Below, in pieces: positions 39,251 to 46,273 of a stretch of 64,000 nt of DNA. Position 1 is the stretch's first letter. Each line of letters starts with the position of its first letter. The DNA comes from Veillonella seminalis (GTDB lineage Bacteria > Bacillota > Negativicutes > Veillonellales > Veillonellaceae). The notes under the pieces are model-generated. The model ran no database searches and was not told the DNA's origin. It saw nothing but the letters and a program-made list of their open reading frames with translations. The DNA lies in NCBI RefSeq assembly GCF_003992065.1, contig NZ_RQUZ01000012.1, positions 1 through 64,000 on the forward strand, given 5' to 3'. Position numbers and translations under genes: made by a program.

Positions 39251-39322
39251 TAAAAAAATATGTCCTCTCGCACCGCTGGGTTGCATGCAACAAGGCGATG
39301 TTCCGGGGACATATTTTTTATT
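39251..39322 (+). other. Nested hairpin element, type A, complete copy
   Basis: Outer arms TAAAAAAATATGTCC (39251-39265) and GGACATATTTTTTA (from 39307) pair almost perfectly and end in a T-run. Inside, CACCGCT can pair with GGCGATG (one mismatch) around the palindrome GTTGCATGCAAC. It terminates like a Rho-independent site but has an unusually elaborate loop. Its right half recurs at 41951-41984. Confidence 0.65.
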
Positions 39323-39386
39323 TGGGAATTATCATATCAATTTAAAACATAGTTCTGTTATATTGCAAGATAAGTAAAATGGTGTT

Positions 39387-39406
39387 TTTCTTTCTTTCTT
39401 TCTTTC
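39387..39406 (+). repeat. Tetranucleotide repeat (TTTC)5
   Basis: Five perfect TTTC units flanked by further T/C-rich sequence. Intergenic, between two hairpin elements. Confidence 0.85.
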
Positions 39407-39416
39407 TTTTCCTGCG

Positions 39417-39445
39417 GAAATTATAAAATATTGGGCGTAACCGGA
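39417..39445 (+). repeat. Left arm of inverted repeat around the first type B hairpin
   Basis: Pairs with the reverse complement of 39645-39673, with about 24 of 29 positions matching. Two blocks are exact: ATTATAAAATAT and GCGTAACCGGA. The right arm covers the last codons and stop of the HxlR gene. Confidence 0.75.
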
Positions 39446-39473
39446 GTATTGCTTAAGAATAGATAATGTATGT

Positions 39474-39550
39474 AAAGGGTCCCACGTCTTCTGAAGCATC
39501 CCTTTTGCTACGTGTAGCCAGGGTGCAAGGAAGGCGTGGGGACCCTTTAT
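39474..39550. ncRNA. Nested hairpin element, type B, copy 1 (candidate structured RNA)
   Basis: The outer stem AAAGGGTCCCACG (39474-39486) pairs with CGTGGGGACCCTTT (39535-39548; one bulged G). The middle layer is TCTT/AAGG. The inner stem is GCATCCCT/AGGGTGC with one bulged U. The apical hairpin is GCTAC-GT-GTAGC. The core from 39492 to 39534 is identical to the core of the copy at 42330-42403, while the outer arms differ in sequence but stay paired. T-rich ends on both strands suggest it can terminate transcription. No coding frame runs through it. Confidence 0.6.
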
Positions 39551-39644
39551 TGTTTTAATTAAGATATTTCGGATTACACCAAAGCTTTTTAAATACTTAA
39601 CTCATATAAAAGATATCCAATGCTTTTATATGGGGATTAGTGAT

Positions 39645-39673
39645 TTCCGGTTACGCTTGATATTTTATAATCT
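39645..39673 (-). repeat. Right arm of inverted repeat around the first type B hairpin
   Basis: Reverse complement of 39417-39445 with about five mismatches. It includes the HxlR stop codon at 39665-39667. A further hairpin (ATATAAAAG/CTTTTATAT) lies at about 39604-39631. Confidence 0.75.
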
Positions 39674-40036
39674 TAGTCCATCATCTTCCGGAGCCGTGAC
39701 TTCTACGGTTTCGCCTGCGGCGCGACGTGCTTCTATCAATTCGGCACCCCAGTCTGACATTTCGCCTAAAATGCGGCGCAGGCTTTGACCGCGTTCGCTT
39801 AGGCTGTATTCTACGCGCGGTGGTTCTTCGTTATATACAGTGCGGGTGATGATGCCCGCATCTTCTAATTCGCGAAGTTGGAGGGTGAGCACACGTTGCG
39901 AGATATTAGGCATCAATCGTTTTAATTCGCCGGTGCGCAAGGTGCCGTGACCTAAATGGCAGAGAATGGATACTTTCCATTTACCGGTAATAGCTTCTAA
40001 CGTAGCCTCAATGGCCAAATGATATAAATTTCGCAA
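39665..40036 (-). CDS. HxlR-family transcriptional regulator
   Basis: A winged-helix regulator of about 123 residues. The family core is EATLEAITGKWKVSILCHLG, then LKRLMPNISQRVLTLQLRELEDAGI (recognition helix) and the wing PPRVEYSLSERG. The longest frame begins at TTG 40054, but that codon sits on GGAGGTGA (40052-40045), which must be the ribosome binding site. I therefore place the start at TTG 40036. The Cys common just before the first core motif in redox-sensing HxlR proteins is Ala here (LAIEAT). It is divergent from the MFS pseudogene at 40297 and probably once controlled it. Confidence 0.85.
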   Translation of the reverse strand: MRNLYHLAIEATLEAITGKWKVSILCHLGHGTLRTGELKRLMPNISQRVLTLQLRELEDAGIITRTVYNEEPPRVEYSLSERGQSLRRILGEMSDWGAELIEARRAAGETVEVTAPEDDGLRL

Positions 40037-40296
40037 AAAATTTTTCACCTCCAAAATATTGAATATACCTAAATTGTAACATTTTTGTTCCTATAATACA
40101 AAAAAGTGCCGTCTTTTCAGTAATGATACTATGCTCTATAATTGCAATTGTTACAAGTTCTGAATACGAATTTGTATGAAAATAAATTAATTTGAGACTA
40201 CTGCATTGATGTTAAATCTCAAAGTAGTTTTCATGATTTAGTAATATTTTACTAAAAATTAGAGTATAAAAAGTGATGGGAGGATTTTGATATTAT

Positions 40297-41413
40297 ATGG
40301 ATAAAACAAAAATGGCGCTGATTGCGCTGGCAATGATGTTTTTCGGGACGGGCATAACGGAATTTATTCCGGTAGGGCTCTTGCCGATGTTTTCACAAGA
40401 ATTTGGCGTAAGCTTGTTTGAAGCGGGTTCGACTGTTTCACTTTATGCATTCGGTGTGGCCGTGGGTGGCGTGATTTTGACGTCCTTAACGGCACAAGTA
40501 AATTGTAAACGGCTATTGGTATTTGCTGTGGCTTTATTTTTAATCGGCCATGTATTTACCGTGATGGCTACAACCTTTATTTGGTTGTTGATTGGCCGAA
40601 TCATGGCAGCAGCCGCTCATGGCTTATTTTTTGCCATTGCTTCTTCCGTGGCAGTCAGCTTGGTGGCACCCAATAAAAGTGCCGGTGCGATTGCCTTTAT
40701 TTTTAGCGGTTTTACAATTGCTACAGCCTTTGCAGTGCCACTGGGAACCTACCTTAGCGAGTTTTTAAGTTGGCGCGTATCATTCTGGGGTGTAGTAGTT
40801 GTAGAGGCGTTTACTTTGTGGCTTAATTTGCGATATATTCCTAATAATGCAGGGCATATAACGAGTAAGCCGAGCTGGCATAATCAATGGAAATTGATTA
40901 CCACACCACAAATCATTTTGCCATTAGTGATTACAGTGTTAGGTTATGGCAGAACGTTTGCTACGTTTACCTATTTGTCGCCGATTTTGCAAAATATTAC
41001 AAAAATCAGTGCATCCGCGGTTAGCATTGTGCTCATCATGTATGGTGTAATGATTGCTATAGGTAATTACTTGGGTGGCCGTTTCGGAAACGGCCGCTAT
41101 TATTACGGTAGCAGGCATGGGCTTGTTAGCCTTTATGAGCGTGCCAATGTTACAGGCCAATATTATGTTGTTGGCAAAACGCTATGTGCCAAGTGCCGTT
41201 GATTTAGCGTCGTCTTTAAACATTGCCGGTTTTAGTGGCGGCATTATGCTGGGGGCTATTTTAGGCGGTGTAGTTATTGATTTTGTCGGCTTGGCTTATA
41301 CCCCGTTAGCAGCAGCCTTCATGGTAGGTCTCAGCGTAGTTTTGACTATGGTAGCCATAGCTTGGCAAAAAGCACCGGCAGACACTATCGAGTGCGAAGC
41401 TTTAGTTAACTAA
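40297..41413 (+). pseudogene. Broken MFS drug/sugar efflux transporter
   Basis: A 12-helix major facilitator of the AraJ/YdhP-like group, now in two frames. The first part (40297 to about 41095) starts MDKTKMALIALAMMFFGTGI after GGGAGG and covers helices 1 to about 9, ending NYLGGRFGNG. The rest is in another frame (AAIITVAGMGLLAFMSVPML to the stop at 41413). Intact relatives have roughly 20-25 more residues at this join, so the lesion looks like a deletion that removed most of one helix and shifted the frame. The join lies in a perfect 19-nt palindrome with an 8-bp stem (41077-41095, GGCCGTTT-CGG-AAACGGCC). Lies 260 bp from the HxlR gene. Confidence 0.8.
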
Positions 41414-41501
41414 TCGTTGAAAAATGGTTATAATTCATAAGTTTATGTTTCATTATGTTGATTTCTTTTTTTGTGAAAACATGTGGAAAGGATGGTATAT
41501 C

Positions 41502-41912
41502 ATGAAAGAAATTCAAGTAAAAGATTTACAGTTAAACCCTATGACACTTATTTCTGACGGCTGGATGTTGATTACGGCAGGCAATGAAAAGAACGGCTTT
41601 AACACAATGACTGCCAGTTGGGGGCATTTAGGCGCGATTTGGGGGACCAATAAGGGCTTGCCTACGGCTACCGTTTATATCCGTCCGCATCGCTATACTA
41701 AAGAATTCGTTGATCGTGAAGATGAATTTACCTTGTCCTTTTTCAACAATGACTACAAACGCCAGTTGGCTTATTTAGGCACACACTCCGGTCGTGATGA
41801 AGACAAAGTGGCAAAAATGGGTTTATCCCCTGGATTCGTAGATAACACAACCTATTTCAAAGAAGCCGATGCTCTGAGAACATCTTTTTTATTGGAGAAA
41901 CTATCATCTTAA
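41502..41912 (+). pseudogene. Truncated flavin reductase-like (flavoredoxin) protein
   Basis: FMN-binding split-barrel family protein; start ATG 41502 with AAAGGA upstream. Typical segments are NTMTASWGHLGAIWG, ATVYIRPHRYTKEFVD and YLGTHSGRDEDKVA. Relatives are about 185-190 residues; this one stops at 136. Family similarity ends at TYFKEADAL and is followed by about 11 unrelated residues. The C-terminal part that completes the dimer and flavin site is missing. A half copy of the type A hairpin lies 39 bp after the stop, so the deletion probably took both the gene end and the left half of that hairpin. Confidence 0.78.
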
Positions 41913-41950
41913 TTTAATAGATAGTTTTATAACATCACAGGAGAAGCAAA

Positions 41951-41984
41951 CAACAAGGCAATGTTCCAAGGTCATATTTTTTAT
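41951..41984 (+). repeat. Half copy of the type A hairpin element
   Basis: 30 of 34 bases match 39288-39321, from CAACAAGGC to the T-run. The left arm is absent, so no hairpin of the same kind can form. Confidence 0.75.
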
Positions 41985-42110
41985 CAGAGCGTTTATAAGA
42001 GCAAGTGAGCGGTTAGGATATTTCAATTTTAGTCATGTCCTACACACAGTATACTTTGAGTATTATTTTAATAACAGCGTAAAGTAGTTTTCTGTATGAT
42101 AAGCCCCACC

Positions 42111-42180
42111 GGAAAAAATATTTCCTCGGAGCAGTGCTTTAGCGTGAAACGATCGCACTGTGAGAGGAAATCTTTTTTCC
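42111..42180. other. Nested hairpin element, third type
   Basis: Outer arms GGAAAAAATATTTCCTC (42111-42127) and GAGGAAATCTTTTTTCC (42164-42180) pair over most of their length. Inside is CAGTGC/GCACTG around an A/G-rich loop. The layout resembles types A and B, but the core sequence differs. It is terminator-like on both strands. Confidence 0.6.
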
Positions 42181-42198
42181 CTTCTTTTTTTCTCTCTC

Positions 42199-42310
42199 CC
42201 TCCATTTTTGATTACTTAAAGGTTTTTTAGAGCTCTACATAAGAAAAGGGCCGATATTTTCTGAGATGCTGTATGGCAGTAAAATATTGGGTTTGCCCGA
42301 TTTGCACTAT
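42199..42310 (+). pseudogene. Remnant of a second pepD 3' end, inverted relative to pepD
   Basis: On the plus strand 42202-42231 reads ATTTTTGATTACTTAAAGGT and on, encoding IFDYLKVF before a stop. This matches the C-terminus of PepD (IFDYLKVLLKELK) encoded on the minus strand at 42480. The match continues past the stop through AAGGGCCGATAT and TTTGCCCGA. It is the left arm of an imperfect inverted repeat with 42418-42525. Either a convergent pepD paralogue was lost, or the 3' end was copied in inverted orientation. Confidence 0.72.
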
Positions 42311-42329
42311 GATGTACTAAAGTAATATA

Positions 42330-42403
42330 AAAAGCCCCCATGCCTTTTGAAGCATCCCTTTTGCTACGTGTAGCCAGGGTGCAAGGAAGGTATGGGGGCT
42401 TTT
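42330..42403. ncRNA. Nested hairpin element, type B, copy 2 (candidate structured RNA)
   Basis: The outer stem AAAAGCCCCCATGCC (42330-42344) pairs with GGTATGGGGGCTTTT (42389-42403), 15 bp with one G-U. The core from TGAAGCATCCC to GCAAGGAAGG is identical to copy 1 at 39492-39534. Compared with copy 1, several stem positions differ on both strands so that pairing is kept (C-G to T-A, T-G to C-G). It is U-rich on both strands and lies between the pepD remnant and pepD. Confidence 0.6.
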
Positions 42404-42417
42404 ATTAATTTACGCCA

Positions 42418-42525
42418 TAATAATTCGGGCAAGCCAAATATTTAAGCCTATCAGTTTAAAGAAAGATATCGGCCCTTTCCTATTTGAGCTCTTTCAATAA
42501 AACTTTTAAGTAATCAAAAATATGC
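42418..42525 (-). repeat. Right arm of inverted repeat around the second type B hairpin
   Basis: Imperfect reverse complement of 42199-42310. It covers the last 15 or so codons of pepD and its 3' flank. The best blocks are TTTTTGATTACTTAAA, GAGCTC, AAGGGCCGATAT and GCCCGA. Confidence 0.72.
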
Positions 42526-43916
42526 TCTACTGATGGCAAATGCAATCTTTCTTGAGGGGTATGGGCATGAGTGATCGTAGGCCCGAAGCTGATCATTTGG
42601 GTATTTGGCATAACGGCTTTCAAGAGACCGCATTCAAGACCTGCATGGATAGCGGTTACTTTTGGTTTCTGGCCGGTTACTTTTTCATAAATAGCGATAG
42701 CCTGTTCTTCTAAAGGACTGCCCGGTTCGTATTCCCAAGCCGGATAGGAGCCGGCGATTTTTGAAGGAAGGCCTAAGGTAGAAGCTAAGAGATGGATTTT
42801 CTTGGTTAAGAAGTCCATGGAGCTTTCGGAGAGGCTGCGAATGGAAATCAACAAATGAATGGTATGTTCTGTTTCTTCCACGATAGCGATGTTGTTACTT
42901 GTTTCAACAAGGCCTTCCAAGGAATGGTTCATGGCAAAAACGCCGTTTGGCGCGAGGTATAAGAAGGTGAGTAAAGATTCGGCTGTGTCACCACCGTAAA
43001 CGGTATCAGGTAATTCAGCGTCGCTTACGAGGATGTTAATATTTTCATCTTGAGGGGTGAATTCACCGCGATACGCTTTCATTTTAGCCTGAATCCAAGT
43101 AGTAATCGGTTTTACATCGGATTCTTTTACCAAAATGGTTGCGGAACCGACGCGTGGAATGGCGTTATGTTTAGTACCGCCGGTGAAGGAGGCCAATTGA
43201 TAATTGTATTGAGCGGCCAATTCATATAAAAGACGACCGAGAATTTGGTTGCCGTTGGCGCGTTCTTTATGAATTTCAATGCCGGAGTGACCGCCTAAGA
43301 AACCGTCCAAGGTTAATTTCAACGCATGGGTGAATTGGGAGTCACGATTATCGCGAAGCCGAGGAATTTCAACATCTACGCGGCAACCGCCGGCGCAACT
43401 GACTACGAATTCGCCTTCTACTTCAGTGTCGATATTGAGTAGATATTGACCGTGAGTCTGACCTTCTTTAATAGCCAAAGCACCGTCCATACCGGTTTCT
43501 TCGGATGTAGTGAAAAGACATTCCAACGGACCGTGTTCGATGCTGTCGGAATCGAGGACAGCCAGGGACATGGCAACGGCGATACCGTTATCGGCACCCA
43601 AGGTTGTTTCGTTGGCGTGGAGCCATTCGCCTTCTTCAATATGTTCAATCGGATCGGTCAAGAAATCGTGAGTTGAAGCGTCACTTTTTTCACAAACCAT
43701 ATCCATGTGACCTTGCAAAATAATGCTGGGGCGGTTTTCGAAACCCGGCGTAGCCGCTTTACGGATAAGTACGTTATTGGCTTCGTCCTGTTCTACTTCA
43801 AGATTACGCGCTTTGGCAAATTCAACAAGCCAGTCGCTGACAGCTTTTTCATTGCCGGAACCACGAGGAATTTGATTCATTGCTTTAAAAAATTCTAATA
43901 CTTTTTGTGCACTCAT
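42480..43916 (-). CDS. pepD: Aminoacyl-histidine dipeptidase (PepD, M20 family)
   Basis: A cytoplasmic dinuclear zinc dipeptidase of 478 residues that cleaves Xaa-His and other dipeptides. Zinc and catalytic motifs of the M20C group are present: ILQGHMDMV near residue 66, TTLGADNGIAVAM near residue 113, and TSEETGMDGA near residue 146 with the catalytic Glu. The lid domain lies at about 200-380, and the C-terminal SFGPTITHAHTPQERLHLPS supplies the last ligand. GGGGTG precedes the ATG. It appears to be transcribed alone towards the inverted-repeat region at its 3' end. Confidence 0.94.
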   Translation of the reverse strand: MSAQKVLEFFKAMNQIPRGSGNEKAVSDWLVEFAKARNLEVEQDEANNVLIRKAATPGFENRPSIILQGHMDMVCEKSDASTHDFLTDPIEHIEEGEWLHANETTLGADNGIAVAMSLAVLDSDSIEHGPLECLFTTSEETGMDGALAIKEGQTHGQYLLNIDTEVEGEFVVSCAGGCRVDVEIPRLRDNRDSQFTHALKLTLDGFLGGHSGIEIHKERANGNQILGRLLYELAAQYNYQLASFTGGTKHNAIPRVGSATILVKESDVKPITTWIQAKMKAYRGEFTPQDENINILVSDAELPDTVYGGDTAESLLTFLYLAPNGVFAMNHSLEGLVETSNNIAIVEETEHTIHLLISIRSLSESSMDFLTKKIHLLASTLGLPSKIAGSYPAWEYEPGSPLEEQAIAIYEKVTGQKPKVTAIHAGLECGLLKAVMPNTQMISFGPTITHAHTPQERLHLPSVEHIFDYLKVLLKELK

Positions 43917-44204
43917 AAATACACCCCATTTACTAAATCAGTGTTTACAACTGTATACAACTGTACACGAATAAAAAACTATAACTTTATAGTAACACAT
44001 TTATGTTGATTTGTGACAAAAATATTCTTAACTATATAGTATAGAAATTCAAAAATCATGATGAAATGTTATTAAAAAAGTTGCACACTACAAAAAGTAT
44101 TATATCGATTTTAATAGATAAAATTCCGCCTTTGCATAGCCAGTGAAAGGAATTCTTTGTTATAATAGATTTGTAAAAACCTTGAATTAAGAGGAGGGTA
44201 TGCT

Positions 44205-45188
44205 ATGGCATATACTAAAAAAATTGTTGTTATCGGCACCGGCGGCACCATTGCGGGGCAGAGCGGTTCGGCGGAAGATTTGACCGCTTATCAGGCCGGC
44301 GAGCTTGGTATTGATGAAGTGTTGGCTATTGTGCCGGGCGTAGAACATTACGGCCCTTTTGAGAGCAAACAATTATGTAATATCGATAGTTCGGATATGA
44401 CAATGGCTATATGGATAGATTTGGCACATACCGTACAGGCGGCGGTAGATCGTGATGATGTGGCCGCTGTGGTGATTACTCACGGTACTGATACAATGGA
44501 AGAAGGTTCGTATTTTTTACAGTTAACGGTTAAAACGGACAAGCCGATTGTCATGGTTGGTGCTATGCGTCCGGCTACGGCTATCAGTGCGGACGGCCCG
44601 CTTAATTTATTGCAGGCCGTGCAGATTGCCAGATCGCCTGAAGCTGTCGGCAAAGGCGTACTCGTTACACTGAACGGAACCATTAATTGTGCTCGTGAGG
44701 TAATGAAACGTCACACGACCGGCTCCGATGCATTCGGCAATGATTTTTTCGGTCATATAGGCTTTGTGCAAGACGGTGTGGCACGTTTTTATTATCAATC
44801 GCTTCGTAAACATACTTTAAATAGTGAGTTCGCGCCGCTTGCGGTTAAGGAACTGCCGACTGTAGCGTTAGTATATTTGTATGGCGGCATTGATTCCGGT
44901 GTATTGCACCATGTACTACAAACAAAGCCCCACGGCTTAGTGCTCGCAGGGCTTGGTCACGGTATATTACCGGAACGTATCCGGCAGTTGGTTGAAAACC
45001 TTGATATTCCGGTTGTACGCTCATCGCGCACCGGTAGCGGTATGGTATCTGTCATGCCAAACGACAGTCGTCACGGTTTTATCGCCGGTGATACATTGGC
45101 ACCTTCAAAGGCGCGTATTCTGTTGACTTTGGCATTGACTAAGACAACCGATCGAGCCGCTTTACAGGAATATTTTTACGAATATTAA
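44205..45188 (+). CDS. ansA: L-asparaginase (type I-like, cytoplasmic)
   Basis: Hydrolyses asparagine to aspartate and ammonia. The 327-residue protein has both active-site Thr motifs: GTGGTIAG at residues 11-18 and HGTDTMEE at 93-100. There is no signal peptide, so the enzyme is probably cytoplasmic. GAGGAGGG precedes the ATG. It is convergent with cbiZ, and the 70-bp gap contains short direct repeats. Aspartate could feed fumarate and succinate formation, which is plausible for this group but inferred. Confidence 0.92.
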   Translation: MAYTKKIVVIGTGGTIAGQSGSAEDLTAYQAGELGIDEVLAIVPGVEHYGPFESKQLCNIDSSDMTMAIWIDLAHTVQAAVDRDDVAAVVITHGTDTMEEGSYFLQLTVKTDKPIVMVGAMRPATAISADGPLNLLQAVQIARSPEAVGKGVLVTLNGTINCAREVMKRHTTGSDAFGNDFFGHIGFVQDGVARFYYQSLRKHTLNSEFAPLAVKELPTVALVYLYGGIDSGVLHHVLQTKPHGLVLAGLGHGILPERIRQLVENLDIPVVRSSRTGSGMVSVMPNDSRHGFIAGDTLAPSKARILLTLALTKTTDRAALQEYFYEY

Positions 45189-45218
45189 GCTTTAAATTTT
45201 TAGGCGTATGGGGGTGCA

Positions 45219-45268
45219 TCGTTCTACTGAATAGTAAGCTTCGTCGTTCTAGTGAATATTAAGCTTCG
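45219..45268 (+). repeat. Two tandem 25-bp units between ansA and cbiZ
   Basis: 45219-45243 and 45244-45268 match at 23 of 25 positions (TCGTTCTA-C/G-TGAATA). The second unit includes the last codons and stop of cbiZ. The 13-mer GAATATTAAGCTT within it also occurs at 45180-45192, across the ansA stop. Confidence 0.8.
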
Positions 45269-46047
45269 GCGTTAGTTTCTTCATAGGCTTTTAAAGCCTT
45301 GTCGTATTCTGCTTTGCGTTCGATATTTTCAAAAGCACGCTTCATGGCAAGACGTACGCATTTGGCTAAGGTATCGCCAAATAACGAGTAAGTACCCGAG
45401 TCGGTCAATACTTCGCCGTTGGTATCGATGGTGAGTACGACGCCGTCCGTAGCCGTGCCGGTAGCGTAGGCACCGCTGATGAGGCTTTTAATTTCCGCCT
45501 CGCGAAAAGCGGCACTTTTGGCTTCGGTAACGGTAATTAATGCCTTGGTTAGGGCCCCGTCGGTTAAGGCTTTATTGGTAAAAATTAAGAGGTTAATCGT
45601 GCCCGGTTGGCGAAATTTACCGTCCTTTTCTTCGTAGTAATAACCGTCGCCGGCACAATGAGCGGTTGCTTCAAAACCGGCGGTAGCAATGGTTTCGACG
45701 ATAACATCGCCGGCCGTTACTTTGGTATAAACATGGAACTCCATGGTGGCACTGGTAATGAGACCGGTACAGAAATTTAAAGGATAATCTTCCTGTTCAA
45801 ATTCGGCTTTTAAATAGCCGGCTGAGGAACCGCCCGGCAGTTCTTGTTCGGTTTCTACAAAAAACGGCAAGTTCTGATTACGGATAGCCATAATGTGGTG
45901 TAAACCGCCGTTTAACGGACCGGTGCTCAAGCTGTAACGCACGTCATCGAAGGCAACAACGATGGCTGTGTTATGAATATGGACTTGACCGCCGACGGCT
46001 AATTCCGACGGCGCTATATATGGATTATTAATAGTTGGTTTTGTCAT
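45259..46047 (-). CDS. cbiZ: Adenosylcobinamide amidohydrolase (CbiZ)
   Basis: Removes the aminopropanol side chain from adenosylcobinamide to give adenosylcobyric acid, which allows salvage of incomplete corrinoids. The 262-residue protein shows the CbiZ core: LNFCTGLITSATMEF near residue 90, VETIATAGFEATAHCAGD near 115, GTINLLIFTNKALTDGAL near 148, and TEAKSAAF with ATGTATDGVVL near 175-205. AGGAGT precedes the ATG. No other cobalamin genes are near. B12 salvage would support methylmalonyl-CoA mutase in a propionate-forming Negativicute. Identification is by recognised motifs, without a search. Confidence 0.85.
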   Translation of the reverse strand: MTKPTINNPYIAPSELAVGGQVHIHNTAIVVAFDDVRYSLSTGPLNGGLHHIMAIRNQNLPFFVETEQELPGGSSAGYLKAEFEQEDYPLNFCTGLITSATMEFHVYTKVTAGDVIVETIATAGFEATAHCAGDGYYYEEKDGKFRQPGTINLLIFTNKALTDGALTKALITVTEAKSAAFREAEIKSLISGAYATGTATDGVVLTIDTNGEVLTDSGTYSLFGDTLAKCVRLAMKRAFENIERKAEYDKALKAYEETNAEA

Positions 46048-46273
46048 AGTTGACTCCTGTTTAAGTTTATATCAGATGACACTTGTTTTTTCAGTACCTT
46101 AAACTTGCTTTTAGCACATAAAACTTGTTTGTCAGTACGTTAAATCAGCATTTAAATATATAGACACATAGTGTTATCATATATGGTTTTTAACAATTTG
46201 TCATCTGTTGTTTTTTTCATAAGAAAAGTAATAAAAAGGTAGTGTAATTTTTAAAAGAAAGAGAGGCGTTTAT

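Noticed and set aside
40939-41160. Small minus-strand frame inside the MFS gene
   Set aside because: Shadow of the coding strand; no start signal and no recognisable domain.
39251-42403. CRISPR array or complete insertion sequence in the hairpin-rich region
   Set aside because: Repeats are two or fewer per type, spacing is irregular, and no transposase or cas gene is present.
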